A stretch of 64,000 bases of DNA from Benincasa hispida (lineage: Eukaryota; Streptophyta; Magnoliopsida; Cucurbitales; Cucurbitaceae), in contig NC_052354.1 in assembly GCF_009727055.1 (NCBI RefSeq), positions 37,934,543 through 37,998,542 on the forward strand, given 5' to 3'. Under the pieces are notes generated by a model. It was not told the origin of the DNA, did not search any database, and worked only from the letters and a program-made list of their open reading frames with translations. The translations under genes were made by a program, and so were the position numbers. Positions 46,999 to 57,568 of this stretch are shown one piece after another (the first letter of the stretch is position 1; each line of letters starts with the position of its first letter).

Positions 46999-47649
46999 TA
47001 AAGTATAAAATAAGCTCAAGCATACAAATCAAGTATTCAACAGCTTATTACATTTCTTTACAGTTTGTTATGTAACTACTTGTATCAGCTAAAAAGTATA
47101 AATATGCATCATTTACAATTTGTAGTACAATCTTTTGATAAGTTTATAAGAAAAGCTACAAGATATGTAAAGAAAGTGTGACTTAGCTCTTGAAATAAAG
47201 TTCTTCTCCTTCCCATGGATGTAGGCACTGTATTGCCGAATCATGTACATCTCTGTGTGGATCTTCTTCTCTTCTTTCTCTTTATCATATTGCATGTTCT
47301 TTTTCTTCTTCATTCACATAGCAAAACTCACGCAAACAATCGGAAAGAAAAGGGTTAGAGAGAGTTTTTGCAAACAAAAGAGAGAACGAGAGAGAGAAAG
47401 AAAATAATTTGTTTTGATAATTCTTGCCCATCAAAACAAAGTGGTGTCCTTTCTATCAGGCAGAAGTAAATGGATTTTTCCACGTGTTGCACATCAGCTG
47501 GAAGATTGTGGAGCAACCAGGGCCAAGTTATCTACCTACCAAAATATTTGGGGCAAATTAACCTGGCTTGGATCACGGATTGGATCAGCTGAAGGCCAGC
47601 TTCATCGTTTGGGCTTTTATTCAAGAAATTCAAATGTGCAGGCCCAAAA
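46999..47649 (+). repeat. 5' LTR of Tork-like copia
   Basis: 651 bp. Starts TAAAGTATAAAATAAGC (TG changed to TA) and ends GGCCCAAAA (CA changed to AA) next to the primer-binding site. Has the copia LTR word CCCATGGATGTAGGCACTG and a C/T-A/G-rich AGAGAGAACGAGAGAG run. A TATA-like AGTATAAATATGC lies near 47095. Confidence 0.92.
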
Positions 47650-47652
47650 AAG

Positions 47653-47664
47653 TGGTATCAGAGC
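47653..47664 (+). promoter_or_regulatory. Primer-binding site, initiator tRNA-Met type
   Basis: TGGTATCAGAGC, the 12-base complement of the 3' end of plant initiator Met tRNA, used to start minus-strand DNA synthesis in many copia elements. It lies three bases after the 5' LTR. Confidence 0.9.
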
Positions 47665-47721
47665 AAAAGACTTACAAGATCGCAATTCTTGAAGATTCAA
47701 GATTCATGTTTTCACTCCAAA

Positions 47722-48453
47722 ATGTCAGTAGCGAGATTCAAAGTATAGAAGTTTGATGGTAAAGGAGATTTTGGCCTATGAAAGGCCAAAATCAAAGCAA
47801 TTTCCGGTCAACAGAAGGCTCACAGAGCTCTCCTTGACCCATCTACACTCCCAGCCTCAGTGACAGCTCAAGAAAAAGAAGATTGGGAGCTGGCAGCTTA
47901 CGGTACATTAGTCCTAAACCTTAATAATAATGTTTTATGGTAAGTTTTAGATCAAGAAACAACCTATATGATATGGATTAAATTGGAAGATTTATATGCT
48001 ACAAAGGATTTTCCTAGTAAAATGTACCTTAGGGAGAAATTCTTTACATTTAAAATGGATTCAACAAAATCTTTAACTGATAATCTAGATGAATTCAAAA
48101 CCTTAGAAGAGAAAATTGAGGATGAAAATGAGGCCTATGTGCTTCTTAATTCTTTTCCTAAACCCTATAGGGAGATTAAAAACACTCTAAAATATAGAAG
48201 GGATAATATAAGTACTGATACAACAATATCAGCCTTAAGAACTAGAGAGCTAAAGTTACAAACTGACAAAAAGGATCATCCTAGTGGTAAAGGGTTATTT
48301 GTTAAAGGAAAATTTAATCCAAATCACTCAAAGGACAGAAAACCACATAATTCAGAAGAAAATAAGCCTAAACAGAAATTAAAATGTAAATATTGCAAAA
48401 AGAAAGGACATTTAATCAAAGATTGTTTTATACTTAAAAGGAATAACCAATAG
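47722..48453 (+). pseudogene. gag of Tork-like copia
   Basis: Starts ATGTCAGTAGCG (MSVARFKV) and stays in one frame to TAG 48451-48453, with stops at 47746 (TAG), 47779 (TGA) and 47941 (TAA). After these, an open part of 160 codons gives WIKLEDLYATKDFPSKMYLR, the LLNSFP motif and a zinc knuckle CKYCKKKGHLIKDC (C-x2-C-x4-H-x4-C complete). The TAG at 48451 separates it from the protease in the same frame, so pol would have continued directly in a single polyprotein. Confidence 0.9.
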
Positions 48454-49035
48454 AAAGAAAAAGACTCTAAAGGTAAACAACCTGAAGCTTCTATGGTAGA
48501 AGGATCTTATATCTACTCAGATGCTATAGCCTCAACCTTAGATAAATCCAACCATGTAAATCCTCTAGGAAAACATGATTGGGTCCTAGATTCTGGATGT
48601 ACCTATCACATGACCTCTATGAGACCATGGTTCAACACCTTTAAAGAAATTGAAGGAGAAATGGTTTACATGGGAAACAAGCAAGGCTGTAAGATAGAAG
48701 GCATTGGCTGTGTTTCTATGAAACTTAAGGATGGAACTATTAAACTTCTTAGAAATGTGAGATATATTCCACTTCTTAAGAGAAACCTAATTTCCTTAGG
48801 AATGCTTGATGCAATTGGGTGTGAATACAGGAGTAAAGGAGGAACTTTTGAGGTGCTAAAAGATTCTAAGGTAATACTAGTTAAGGAAAAGGTAAATGAC
48901 TTATTTGTGGTTAAAGAAGTTGAAATGATGACGGGGGCATATGTTGCCACCACAAATGAGATCATTGAAGCTGATGTTTGGCACAAAATATTGTCTCACA
49001 TTAGTGCTAAAGGCCTAGAAGTTTTATCTAAGTAA
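48454..49035 (+). pseudogene. Protease and GAG-pre-integrase of Tork-like copia
   Basis: Same frame as gag. WVLDSGCTYHMT holds the aspartic-protease DSG catalytic triad; the substrate-side region RNVRYIPLLKRNLISLGML is the conserved region around the second half of the protease. The pre-integrase histidines appear in VWHKILSHISAKGLEVLSK. TAA at 49033-49035 ends the open stretch. Confidence 0.88.
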
Positions 49036-50241
49036 GGGATTCTACCTAAAGGTCTCTCAGAAAATCTAACTTTCCATGAACATTGTGTTTAGGAAAGGCT
49101 ACAAGACAAAGTTTCATTAAAGCACAACATACCACAAAGGCTATCCTAGATTATATTCACTCAGACCTATGGGGTCCAAATCCTACACCATGCCTACGTG
49201 GCTCAAGGTATTTACTCTCTTTCACCGATGACTTCTTTAGAAAAAGCTAGGTTTACTTTCTCAAAACTAAAGACCAAGTGTTTGAGAAGTTTAAGGAATG
49301 GAAACTTATGATAGAGAAGCAAACTTCTAAAGAAATTAAATACCTAAGACTGATAATGGACTGAAATTCTATAATGAAGAGTTTAATAAGTTCTGTAAAG
49401 AAACAGGCATACTAGGCATAGTACTGTTAGATTTACTCCTCAACAGAATGGAGTTGCTGAGAGACTTAATAGAACAATCATGGAAAGGGTTAGTCTTCTT
49501 TCAGATGCTATTCTTAGTGAAAGGTATTGGGCTGAGGCAGCAAGCTACAATGTTTTCACCTTAAATAGGTGTCCTCATTCCTCCCTAAACTTCCTAACTC
49601 CTGAAGAAAAATGGACAAAACATCCTCCTAACCTAGAAAATCTAAGGGTATTTGGATGTGTTGACTATATTCACCAAATTCAAGGGAAACGAAAGTCTAG
49701 GAAAATGAAGTGTATGTTTGTTGGGTTCTCAGAAGGTGTTAAAGGCTTTAAGATGTGGAATCCTATTGAGAAAAGATTTGTTGTAAGCAGGGATGTCACT
49801 TTTAAAGAGAAAGAGATGTTTATGCAAAAGGAAAAGACAACCTATGAAGTTTCTAAAAGCCTTAATACTGCTAGGATTGAGGTGGAGGCACCTAAAGATT
49901 CATCCACTAGTCATAACCCTCCTAATGAAACAGAAGAAAAAGAAAAGGAAAACTCAAATGAGCCTACTGAGTATACTGAAACTCAACCTGATCTGAGTCA
50001 GTACTCATTAGCTAGGGATAGACAAAGAAGAGTGATAGTTTCTCTAGCTAGGTATAATAAAACTAATTACATGAACCTAGTTTTAAATGCCACAATAGCT
50101 TCTAATGACCAAGAACCTATTACTTTTGAAAAGGTAGTGAACTGTCCTAATGCTAGGTCTTGGATTGAAGCTATGTGTGAAGAAATAGAATCATTCACTG
50201 TCAATAATACTTGGACCCTAGCCCCTCTTCATAAAGGATGA
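49036..50241 (+). pseudogene. Integrase of Tork-like copia
   Basis: The first half (49036-49440) has frameshifts: the first catalytic Asp in IHSDLWGP and the second in KTDNGLKF lie in different frames. The third, Glu in FTPQQNGVAERLNRT, returns to the original frame. From 49480 an open frame of 253 codons runs through RYWAEAASYN, RVFGC, KMKCMFVGFSEGVKGFKMWN and an acidic linker, ending at TGA 50239-50241 just before RT. Confidence 0.88.
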
Positions 50242-51136
50242 AAGCCTATAGCTTCCAAGTGGATATATTAACTAAAAGAGGGGTCTACTAAAGAAGAAAA
50301 ACCTAGGTATAAGGCTAGGTTAGTGGCTAAGGGGTTTACCCAAAGGGAAGGCATAGACTATTCTGAAATTTTTCATCAGTAGTAAAGCAAATCTCTATTA
50401 GACTTCTACTATCTCTAGTTGCTCATCACAACCTTGAATTAGATCAACTAGATGTTAAAACAGCTTTCCTTCATGAAAATCTAAAAGAGGTTATCTATAT
50501 AGTTCAACCTAAAGGGTTTGAAGAAAGAGGAAAAGAAGACCTTTATTGTCTGCTAAACAAATCTATATATGGTCTTAAACAATCCCCTAGATGCTGGTAC
50601 AGAAGATTCAATGACTACATAGAGAGTATTGGGTTTCAAAGATGCACCTATGACATTTGTTCTTATGTTAATTCAACTGCCTATAAGGACAAAATATATT
50701 TACTACTTTATGTGGATGATATCTTGCTAGCTGGGAAATCTAAGGAGGATATAAAACATGTCAAAGATCTTTTAAAGAGAGAGTTTGACATGAAGGACTT
50801 GGGCCAGTCTAAAAAGATTCTTGGGATTGAAATAAACAGAGACAGGGCTTCCTCTATCTTCACCATTAGTCAAACAAACTACTGTGAAAAGGTTATTAAA
50901 AGGTTCAATATGTCTAATGCTAAACCTGTCACTATACCTATTGTTAATAATTTTAAACTCTCTTCAGATAATTCACCTAAGGTAATAGATATAGAACATT
51001 TGACTCAAATGCAATTAATCCCTTACAATCAAACAGTAGGTAGTTTAATGTATCTAATGATATCAACTAGACCAGACTTATCCTGTTGTACTAATCTTGT
51101 CAGTAGATACATGTCTAACACTGGAAAAAGGCACTG
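50242..51136 (+). pseudogene. Reverse transcriptase of Tork-like copia
   Basis: PIASKWIY, then YKARLVAKGFTQREGIDYSE in the original frame; near 50370 a frameshift moves the reading to a second frame with SVVKQISIRLLLSL, LDVKTAFLHENLKE, YGLKQSPRCWY and the intact active site LLYVDDILLAGKS (50709-50747), then FDMKDLG and YNQTVGSLMYL. Stop TGA at 51136-51138 is where Trp is expected. Confidence 0.9.
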
Positions 51137-51138
51137 AG

Positions 51139-51698
51139 AAGCAACAAAGTGGATATTAAGATACTTAATATGGTCTAAACAATCTAAATTAACATATCAA
51201 AGTACAAAAGAAACAGAATTAGAGCTATATGGATATGTTGATTCAGATGTTGCAGGTAACCAAGATAAAAGGAGATCATTAACAGGTTATCTATTCTTAT
51301 ATGGCCCAAATTTACTATGTTGGAAAGCAAATCTTCAGTCACTCACAGCCCTATCGATTACTGAAGCAGAATACATGACATTATCAGAAGCTATAAAAGA
51401 AGCATTGTGGTTAAAGGCGTTGATGAAGGATTTTGGTCTCAATCAAACAGTAGTTAAGATCTACTGTGATAACCAAAGTGCCATTCATCTTTCCAAAATC
51501 CCTCAATACCACTCAAGGACCAAACACATAGATATTAAATATCACTTCGTAAGGGACATAATAGAAAAAGGTGAAGTCGAAGTTCACAAAGTTCATACCA
51601 ATGAGCATGTTGCTGATATACTTACCAAACCAGTTTCAAAGCTCAAGTTCTCCAACTGTCTTGGTCAGATCGGCTTCCAGCTTCCTCAAAAAGGGTAA
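51139..51698 (+). pseudogene. RNase H and C-terminus of Tork-like copia
   Basis: Same frame as the RT second half. GYVDSDVAGNQDKRRS supplies the first catalytic Asp; ITEAEYM gives the Glu; YCDNQSAIHL the next Asp; RTKHIDIKYHFVRD and HTNEHVADILTKP the C-terminal conserved part. Ends at TAA 51696-51698, 36 bp before the polypurine tract. Confidence 0.9.
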
Positions 51699-51745
51699 AG
51701 ACCTGGAAGTAGAAAAGCTTGCATGTTGAGCTTAAGGTGGAGATT

Positions 51746-52395
51746 TGAAGTATAAAATGAGCTCAAGCATACAAATCAAGTCTTCAACAGCTTATTATAT
51801 TTCTTTACAGTTTGTTATGTAACTACTTGTATCAGCTAAAAAGTATAAATATGCATCATTTACAATTTGTACTACAATCTTTTGATAAGTTTACAAGAAA
51901 AGCTACAAGATCTGTAAAGAAAGTGTGACTTAGCTCTTGAAATAAAGTTCTTCTTCTTCCCATGGATGTAGGCACTGTATTGTTGAACCACGTACATCTC
52001 CATGTAGATCTTCTCTTATTTCTCTTTATCATATTGCATGTTCTTTTTCTTCTTCATTCACACAGCAAAACTCACGAAAACAATCAGAAAGAAAAGGGTT
52101 AGAGAGAGTTTCTGCAAACAGAGGGGAGAACGAGAGAGAGAAAAAAAAAATTTGTTTTGATAATTCTTGCCCATCAGAACAAAGTGGTGTCCCTTCCATC
52201 AGGTAGAAGTACTAAGTGAATTTTTCTACGTGTTGCACATCACCTGGAAGATCATGGAGCAACCAGGGCCAAGTTATCTACCTACAAAAATATTTGGGGC
52301 AAATTAACCAGGCATAGATCACGGATTGGATCAACTGAAGGCTAGCTTCATCATTTGGGCTTTTATTCAAGAAATTTAAGTGTGCAGGCCCAACA
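51746..52395 (+). repeat. 3' LTR of Tork-like copia
   Basis: 650 bp, TGAAGTATAAAATGAGC to GGCCCAACA, preceded by the polypurine tract AAGGTGGAGATT. Differs from the 5' LTR by scattered substitutions and a few short indels. Confidence 0.92.
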
Positions 52396-52397
52396 CA

Positions 52398-52482
52398 AAC
52401 TTGATATTTCAAGAATATTTGTGATAATTTAACCTTAACCAACTTGATATTTCAACGGATATTTGTGATACTTTAACCTAAC
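52398..52482. repeat. 43-bp direct duplication beside copia insertion
   Basis: AACTTGATATTTCAA...ATATTTGTGATA occurs twice with a 43-bp period (starts 52398 and 52441). The copia target duplication overlaps its first bases. Confidence 0.75.
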
Positions 52483-53151
52483 TTCTACAAATCATAAATT
52501 TCCAACCTTATAGAAAAATTAACGCAAATTATCTTCCTAGACTAGACATCAACTTTGGAAAGATAATAATATATTTTCCAAGGCTAGGTTTTCTAGATAT
52601 TATTTCTTTTGTTTAATTGAGACATGAATATATTTTCTGTCTCTAAATTCGAAAATTTTCTTTTAATTTAATTTTATTATTGTTATTTTTTTCAACATAT
52701 CACATTCATACATGAATGTACATTATTGTGATATTAATTTAGATTATAGATATAATAGAAGAAATAAAAGGAAAAAAAAGAAAGTTATGTGAATTAAAAG
52801 TTTTGTACATCATTTTTGTACCCCATCCAAACAAAACCCCACATTCTATGATAATAGGTTTTTTCTGTCTAATACGTCGTACGGTCTCGAATTCGAGCTT
52901 CTCTAAAAGCGTTACCGTATACGCAAATTAGCGATAAGATGTGATTAATCTATTTGAGGTCCATCAATCATTTACGTAATATTTCATGCCATTCACTAAG
53001 TCAAAGGTGAACTTTCAGTGATCAAAGCAGATCCTTGATCAACATTTGGAAAGATACCATAGCCTTGGTTGCATTATTGTTAACTAAATCAAATCTTTGA
53101 GTGATTGCGATCAGTATTACTATTAAGATTAATAAATAAGTACAAGACAAT
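52483..53151. other. Low-copy DNA, no gene seen
   Basis: No credible frame. A short GC-richer patch with ACGTCGTACGGTCTCG near 52877 is unexplained. Confidence 0.4.
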
Positions 53152-53305
53152 ATTTTGAAAGAATTGTAAATATGGCAAAATCTATTACTGATAGACTTTA
53201 TTGTTGATAGACTTTTATCAAAGATATAATATATCACTGATAGACTTTGAAAGTTGATCAAAATTTTGCTATAGTTGTAAATTCTTTTGTATTGTGCTAT
53301 ATCTA
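53152..53305. repeat. MITE-like element (CTATCA family), copy 3
   Basis: Bounded by AAAGAATTGTAAATATGGCA and its near complement TTTTGCTATAGTTGTAAATT; the interior has four TGATAGACTT words. The best-preserved of the three copies. Confidence 0.6.
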
Positions 53306-54104
53306 CTAATATTTTATGTCTGATTGCTGTATTTGCAATTTATCTTTTTAATTACTATGATGTTGTCAACATAGCTCTTAATTGACACATCTTTTTTTGT
53401 AAGCGACTGTCCTGTTTTGGTTGTATGATCCTAACATACGTCTTCCAATAAAGTATTTATCCTCTTTCTTAAAAAAATAAATAAATAAATAAATAAAATT
53501 GAAACTAAAATGAATAAAAAGTTCAGATGCTAAGACTATGAATTTTTTAATTATATCAAACTATATAAACCCTACTTCTTGGGCTACATAGTGAGTGTTT
53601 AATCACCATTCACACACTATCCTAACAAATATTCACTGTCCCTACATTTACTATGACAATAGGTTTTATATCAAAACTTTTCCTCATTTCACATCATTTT
53701 CACTAAATTAGAGATGAAGATAGAAAGAGAAATAAATAAGATCTACTCAAACTACAAATCTACAAATCCCATTACTTCTACAAATCACATACCTACCTAT
53801 TAAAAAAAGGATACATGATGTATTTATCATTCTTTCCTTACTATCAAAACAAAATTTTCTTGAATTTCTAAAAAACATGGCCAATTAGCCTAAAACTCTA
53901 CTCCTAATTTGACCCAAGAAATTCATAGTTTCATGGTCAAAAAACATTAACTTTATGACTTATTAACTCTTTTTCACTATGAACTCCACAACTAAACAAC
54001 TCACCAAACTCAACAACTCCACTTCTTGTCCCAAATGCATACCTCTTAAATAACCAGAAACTCACTTTTATGATTCTTTTAATTTTTATTCATTTTTTTT
54101 AGAA
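53306..54104. other. Low-copy DNA, no gene seen
   Basis: Contains an (AAAT)n microsatellite at about 53468-53499. Otherwise nothing recognisable. Confidence 0.4.
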
Positions 54105-54440
54105 TGAAATGTTATTTGACACTTCGAACGACCAAGTACGAGAGTCAGTGAGCTAGGATCCAAGGGTGGAGTGCTTTGGTGGAGATTCATGGACAACGGC
54201 CTTGAAACCTAAGTTATTGAAGTATTTGTCATCTTTGTTTTATTTACAATCTTAACTCTAAAGAAGTGTACTATATAAACTCTCTGATCCTAGAGAAGTC
54301 GTAACTCTGTGATCTGTATTATTTCTCAATAGTAAACAATTCGTCCTCTACTTGTAGATGCAACTAACACACTATTAGTGAACCATGTAAATTTTAATGT
54401 TGATGTTTTCTTCCTTTACATTTTCTGTTTTATAACAATT
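54105..54440 (+). repeat. Probable copia LTR relic
   Basis: A polypurine-like TGGTGGAGATTCATGG, then a TATA-like ACTATATAAACTCTC at 54270 and the copia LTR words GTAGATGCAACTAACACAC and AGTGAACCATGTAAATTT. The last word is a common signature of plant copia LTRs. No borders or internal region identified. Confidence 0.4.
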
Positions 54441-56002
54441 TTTCTAAAGTACTTTTTAGGTCTGAATAAATGATGTCCATTTTTCTCGCATTAACTATTT
54501 GTAATTGAACAAAACTGTCTTACTATGGAAACCATTCAAACTATTTCAAAAAGTGTCAATCACCAAGGGAAATCTTTGAATATCTAGAAACTCATTTTTG
54601 TGAGTCTTCCAATGTTTATCCATTTTTCTAAAGTGTTTTTTAAGCGTGTAAATAAAGATGTCGGTTTTCTTGCATAAATAATTTGAATTGAACATCATTG
54701 TCTAATATTTCATATACTATAGGAACTATCTTACTATTGAAACAATAAGGATATAAAAGTCGAACAAAATTTATAATTGGTACATAAGTATACTTGATAA
54801 AGAATAAATTATAAAGTAACTCATCAAAAGTTCAAAATCTCTCTCTTAAATCCAATGTTTTAATTGCCTTGGTTGATTAAAGAAAATTTCATTAGTTAGG
54901 AATTTCTTACGGATGTATATTGTAAATCTGTTGAATTAAAAAAAAAAAAATGTAAATATGCTAATCTATTATCACTTAACCTTATTAATATTAGAATTTA
55001 TGGAAACATACAAAATTCATTAATTAGGGTCATGCAAATCATTAATAACTTAATTAAAATAAAAACAAAGAAAAATAACCGTGAGTGACAAAGTTGATTC
55101 TCATATTTGCCATTTTGTCATCAGAAAAAATTACACTCTCATTGAAGTGACATAATTAGAAAACGAAATAACAACAACTAGTGATTAATATTTTTAGAAC
55201 AATCGATAACCTATTACAGTTATTTACTATACGTAAATTAGTTATTTACAAAGTATAATCTATTTATGATTTATATTTGAAAAAAAAAAACACTTTCGGT
55301 CTATATATTTTGAGCCTAATTTTAATTTTTTTAAAAGAAAGATACGATAACATGGGTTAATAGGTGCACAAGAATATCTCAACTAGGTTGCACATTCGTA
55401 GCACCATGTTCATTTCCCATTTCGTTTATAGAATAATAAAAATAGTATAAAGGAAGTTGAATATGTCAAAAGAGTCAAATGCAAAGGGATAGAGAGAAGC
55501 CCAATGAAGAAAGAACAAACCCAAGAAGCGTTACATGAAAGCATTAAGGTTGAGAGAGATGGTGGAGGGATTGTAATGTTATTTTGCAAAGTGAAAAATA
55601 ATCCATTGCGATGACAAACATAAAGGGGACACCGTGAGAATGAAGTTCATTTGTTCAAGCCCATGATATATTTTTTTTCATTATTTTGATCTGTCTGATC
55701 TATTAAATTGGTGGGCTTTGACAGCGTAAACCAGTTTCTCCATCTTCTTTTGCTAGTATTGCTTTGGGTTGGCCCCATTGTTTTGGGCAGATTGTAATAA
55801 AAATGTCTTGTTTTTGGGAGATGGGAAACAAACTTTCCTCTTTGCGTCTTCATCTCTTTCTATATTTGTTTTCCATTTGCCTTACATTACTCCTTTTTGT
55901 CTGCCTTTTATTACAATCACAATTTGATTTCATCTTGGTACAAGTGTTGTCGTCATTTTTTTTCAGTGTGGGAATCCGGGCTCTGTTAGTAATATACTCT
56001 TA
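54441..56002. other. Low-copy DNA, no gene seen
   Basis: AT-rich. The frame at 55764-56075 is hydrophobic low-complexity translation and is not supported as a gene. Confidence 0.4.
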
Positions 56003-57568
56003 TGATAGAATGTACACATGCATAACGGAAACAATAAAGGATCTAAAGTACTCTAATTATGTTAATTTCATATGAATCACCATGCAATATATCATAAGAT
56101 ATAGGGACTAAGAGTATAACTTTTGTGGCTCCAAATTGATTCTCAGTTCCACTCCAATCTGCTCACAGACGGATTGTAGACAACCACAAGAGTCTTTCCA
56201 ACTATTCTCTAGTCTTAGAATGGGATGGTGGAATTTGGTGAATGATTAAACTAGGAATGAATTTAGTATGAAAATTGAGAGAGAATGGGGTAATTTCTAA
56301 AACATATTGTAGAAATTTTAAGTTTTTGCAAAAAAAAAAATAATTTTCAACTAATTTGAAAGTTCACCAAAATAGGCAAGAAGAATTAAATCTCACATAA
56401 TCACTCATTTTATAGAGTAATTACATGCAATTCATGCAAAATTGAGTTAACCACATTTTGACACTTCAAAATGCACTCAATTTTAATGGATTTAGTGGTT
56501 AGTTGTAGAATCAACACCTAGCAAATGGAATTACTCATAATTCCACTTAAAATGAGATTTTCTCACTCAAATAAAATGTTGGCCTTTTCCATTATGTGAA
56601 GTCAAGTTTTGACCTTTGACTTTTGGAGTCAACATTTGATTTTAGTTAAATTTTAATTAAAAAAAAAAAACAGATTTTGGAATCTCCCACTTAGTGTAGT
56701 CAATTCTGAATTTTGACTTCCAAAGCTTGGTGAATTCAATATTTTGACTTTTAACCTACTTTGACTAATTCCATTTAATTTCAAAATTAATTCTAATAAT
56801 TAATTTAATATTAAATAATTAATTAATTTAATTTAATATTCAATTATTAAATCCAATGCCTTATCAATATGAATATCTATTCATAGTCTTGATATTTAAA
56901 TCTGATTTAAATATCTTCAATTCTCTCTTTATCATTCAATTCCCAATTGATGATACATTGTTAAATATATCACACATATTTAATACATATTCCCTAATTC
57001 AAATTCGAACACTTCAAATTCACTTATCACACTCTTTTAAGGTTTAGTTCGATATGAGATAGCAAGAGGGCCTCATGGACATATAGATCATGGGCTCTAA
57101 CAATCCGAGATTAACCGTCTAAACTCTTTAACCCAATTAACCAACATTCGTTAACTACTTAGTTACTCCACTAAAGTCGAATAGTTGCACTCCCTTCATT
57201 GTAGATATATTTATGTCTCCTCGATATAACTGCAATCAGTAAGTCAACCCTTCACAAGTTGTTCATAATAATGGCTGGGTCAAAAGTTGTTTTATCCCTG
57301 AGATTACATCTTGCTCCTTAAGTCCCACTAATCCTCTAATGAACAATTGGTTTGTGATCCAATCACTAAACCGAGTCCTTTTTGGGCCAATAAAAGGATG
57401 GGGCTCCTTGTTCAAGACCTGGAGTCAGCACTTAAGGGAACATCCTCTCTATTATCCCTAAAAGCGGGTAGGAGTGAATTCTGTCTTGTACCTTATGTCC
57501 CTAGCTATTTACCCGATCTTGCCCCTAAAATGAAGGACTTATTTAGCCGACGTTGTTAAGCCAACCCT
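56003..57568 (-). repeat. Copia LTR, reverse orientation, left part
   Basis: On the plus strand it starts near TGATAGAATGTACACATG and carries the LTR block order in reverse, e.g. a phrase with CATAGATCATGGGCTC (57083 region), ACCTGGAGTCAGCACTTAAG and GTAGGAGTGAATTC. It breaks off at CCAACCCT (57568), where a forward solo LTR is inserted, and continues at 59590. Confidence 0.7.

Larger units (their letters stand above)
46999..52395 (+). mobile_element. Tnt1/Tork-like Ty1/copia element, complete but mutated
   Basis: 5' LTR 46999-47649, primer-binding site 47653-47664 (TGGTATCAGAGC), gag-pol 47722-51698, polypurine tract at 51734-51745, 3' LTR 51746-52395, flanked by CAAAC at 46994-46998 and 52396-52400. 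All copia domains are found in the order gag, protease, integrase, RT, RNase H, with D-D-E and YVDD residues still present, but at least six stops and several frameshifts break the polyprotein. The gag resembles Tnt1/Tork Gag; lineage is an inference. Confidence 0.93.

Noticed and set aside
48666..48986. Minus-strand open frame of 106 codons
   Set aside because: Antisense to the protease region of the Tork-like copia.
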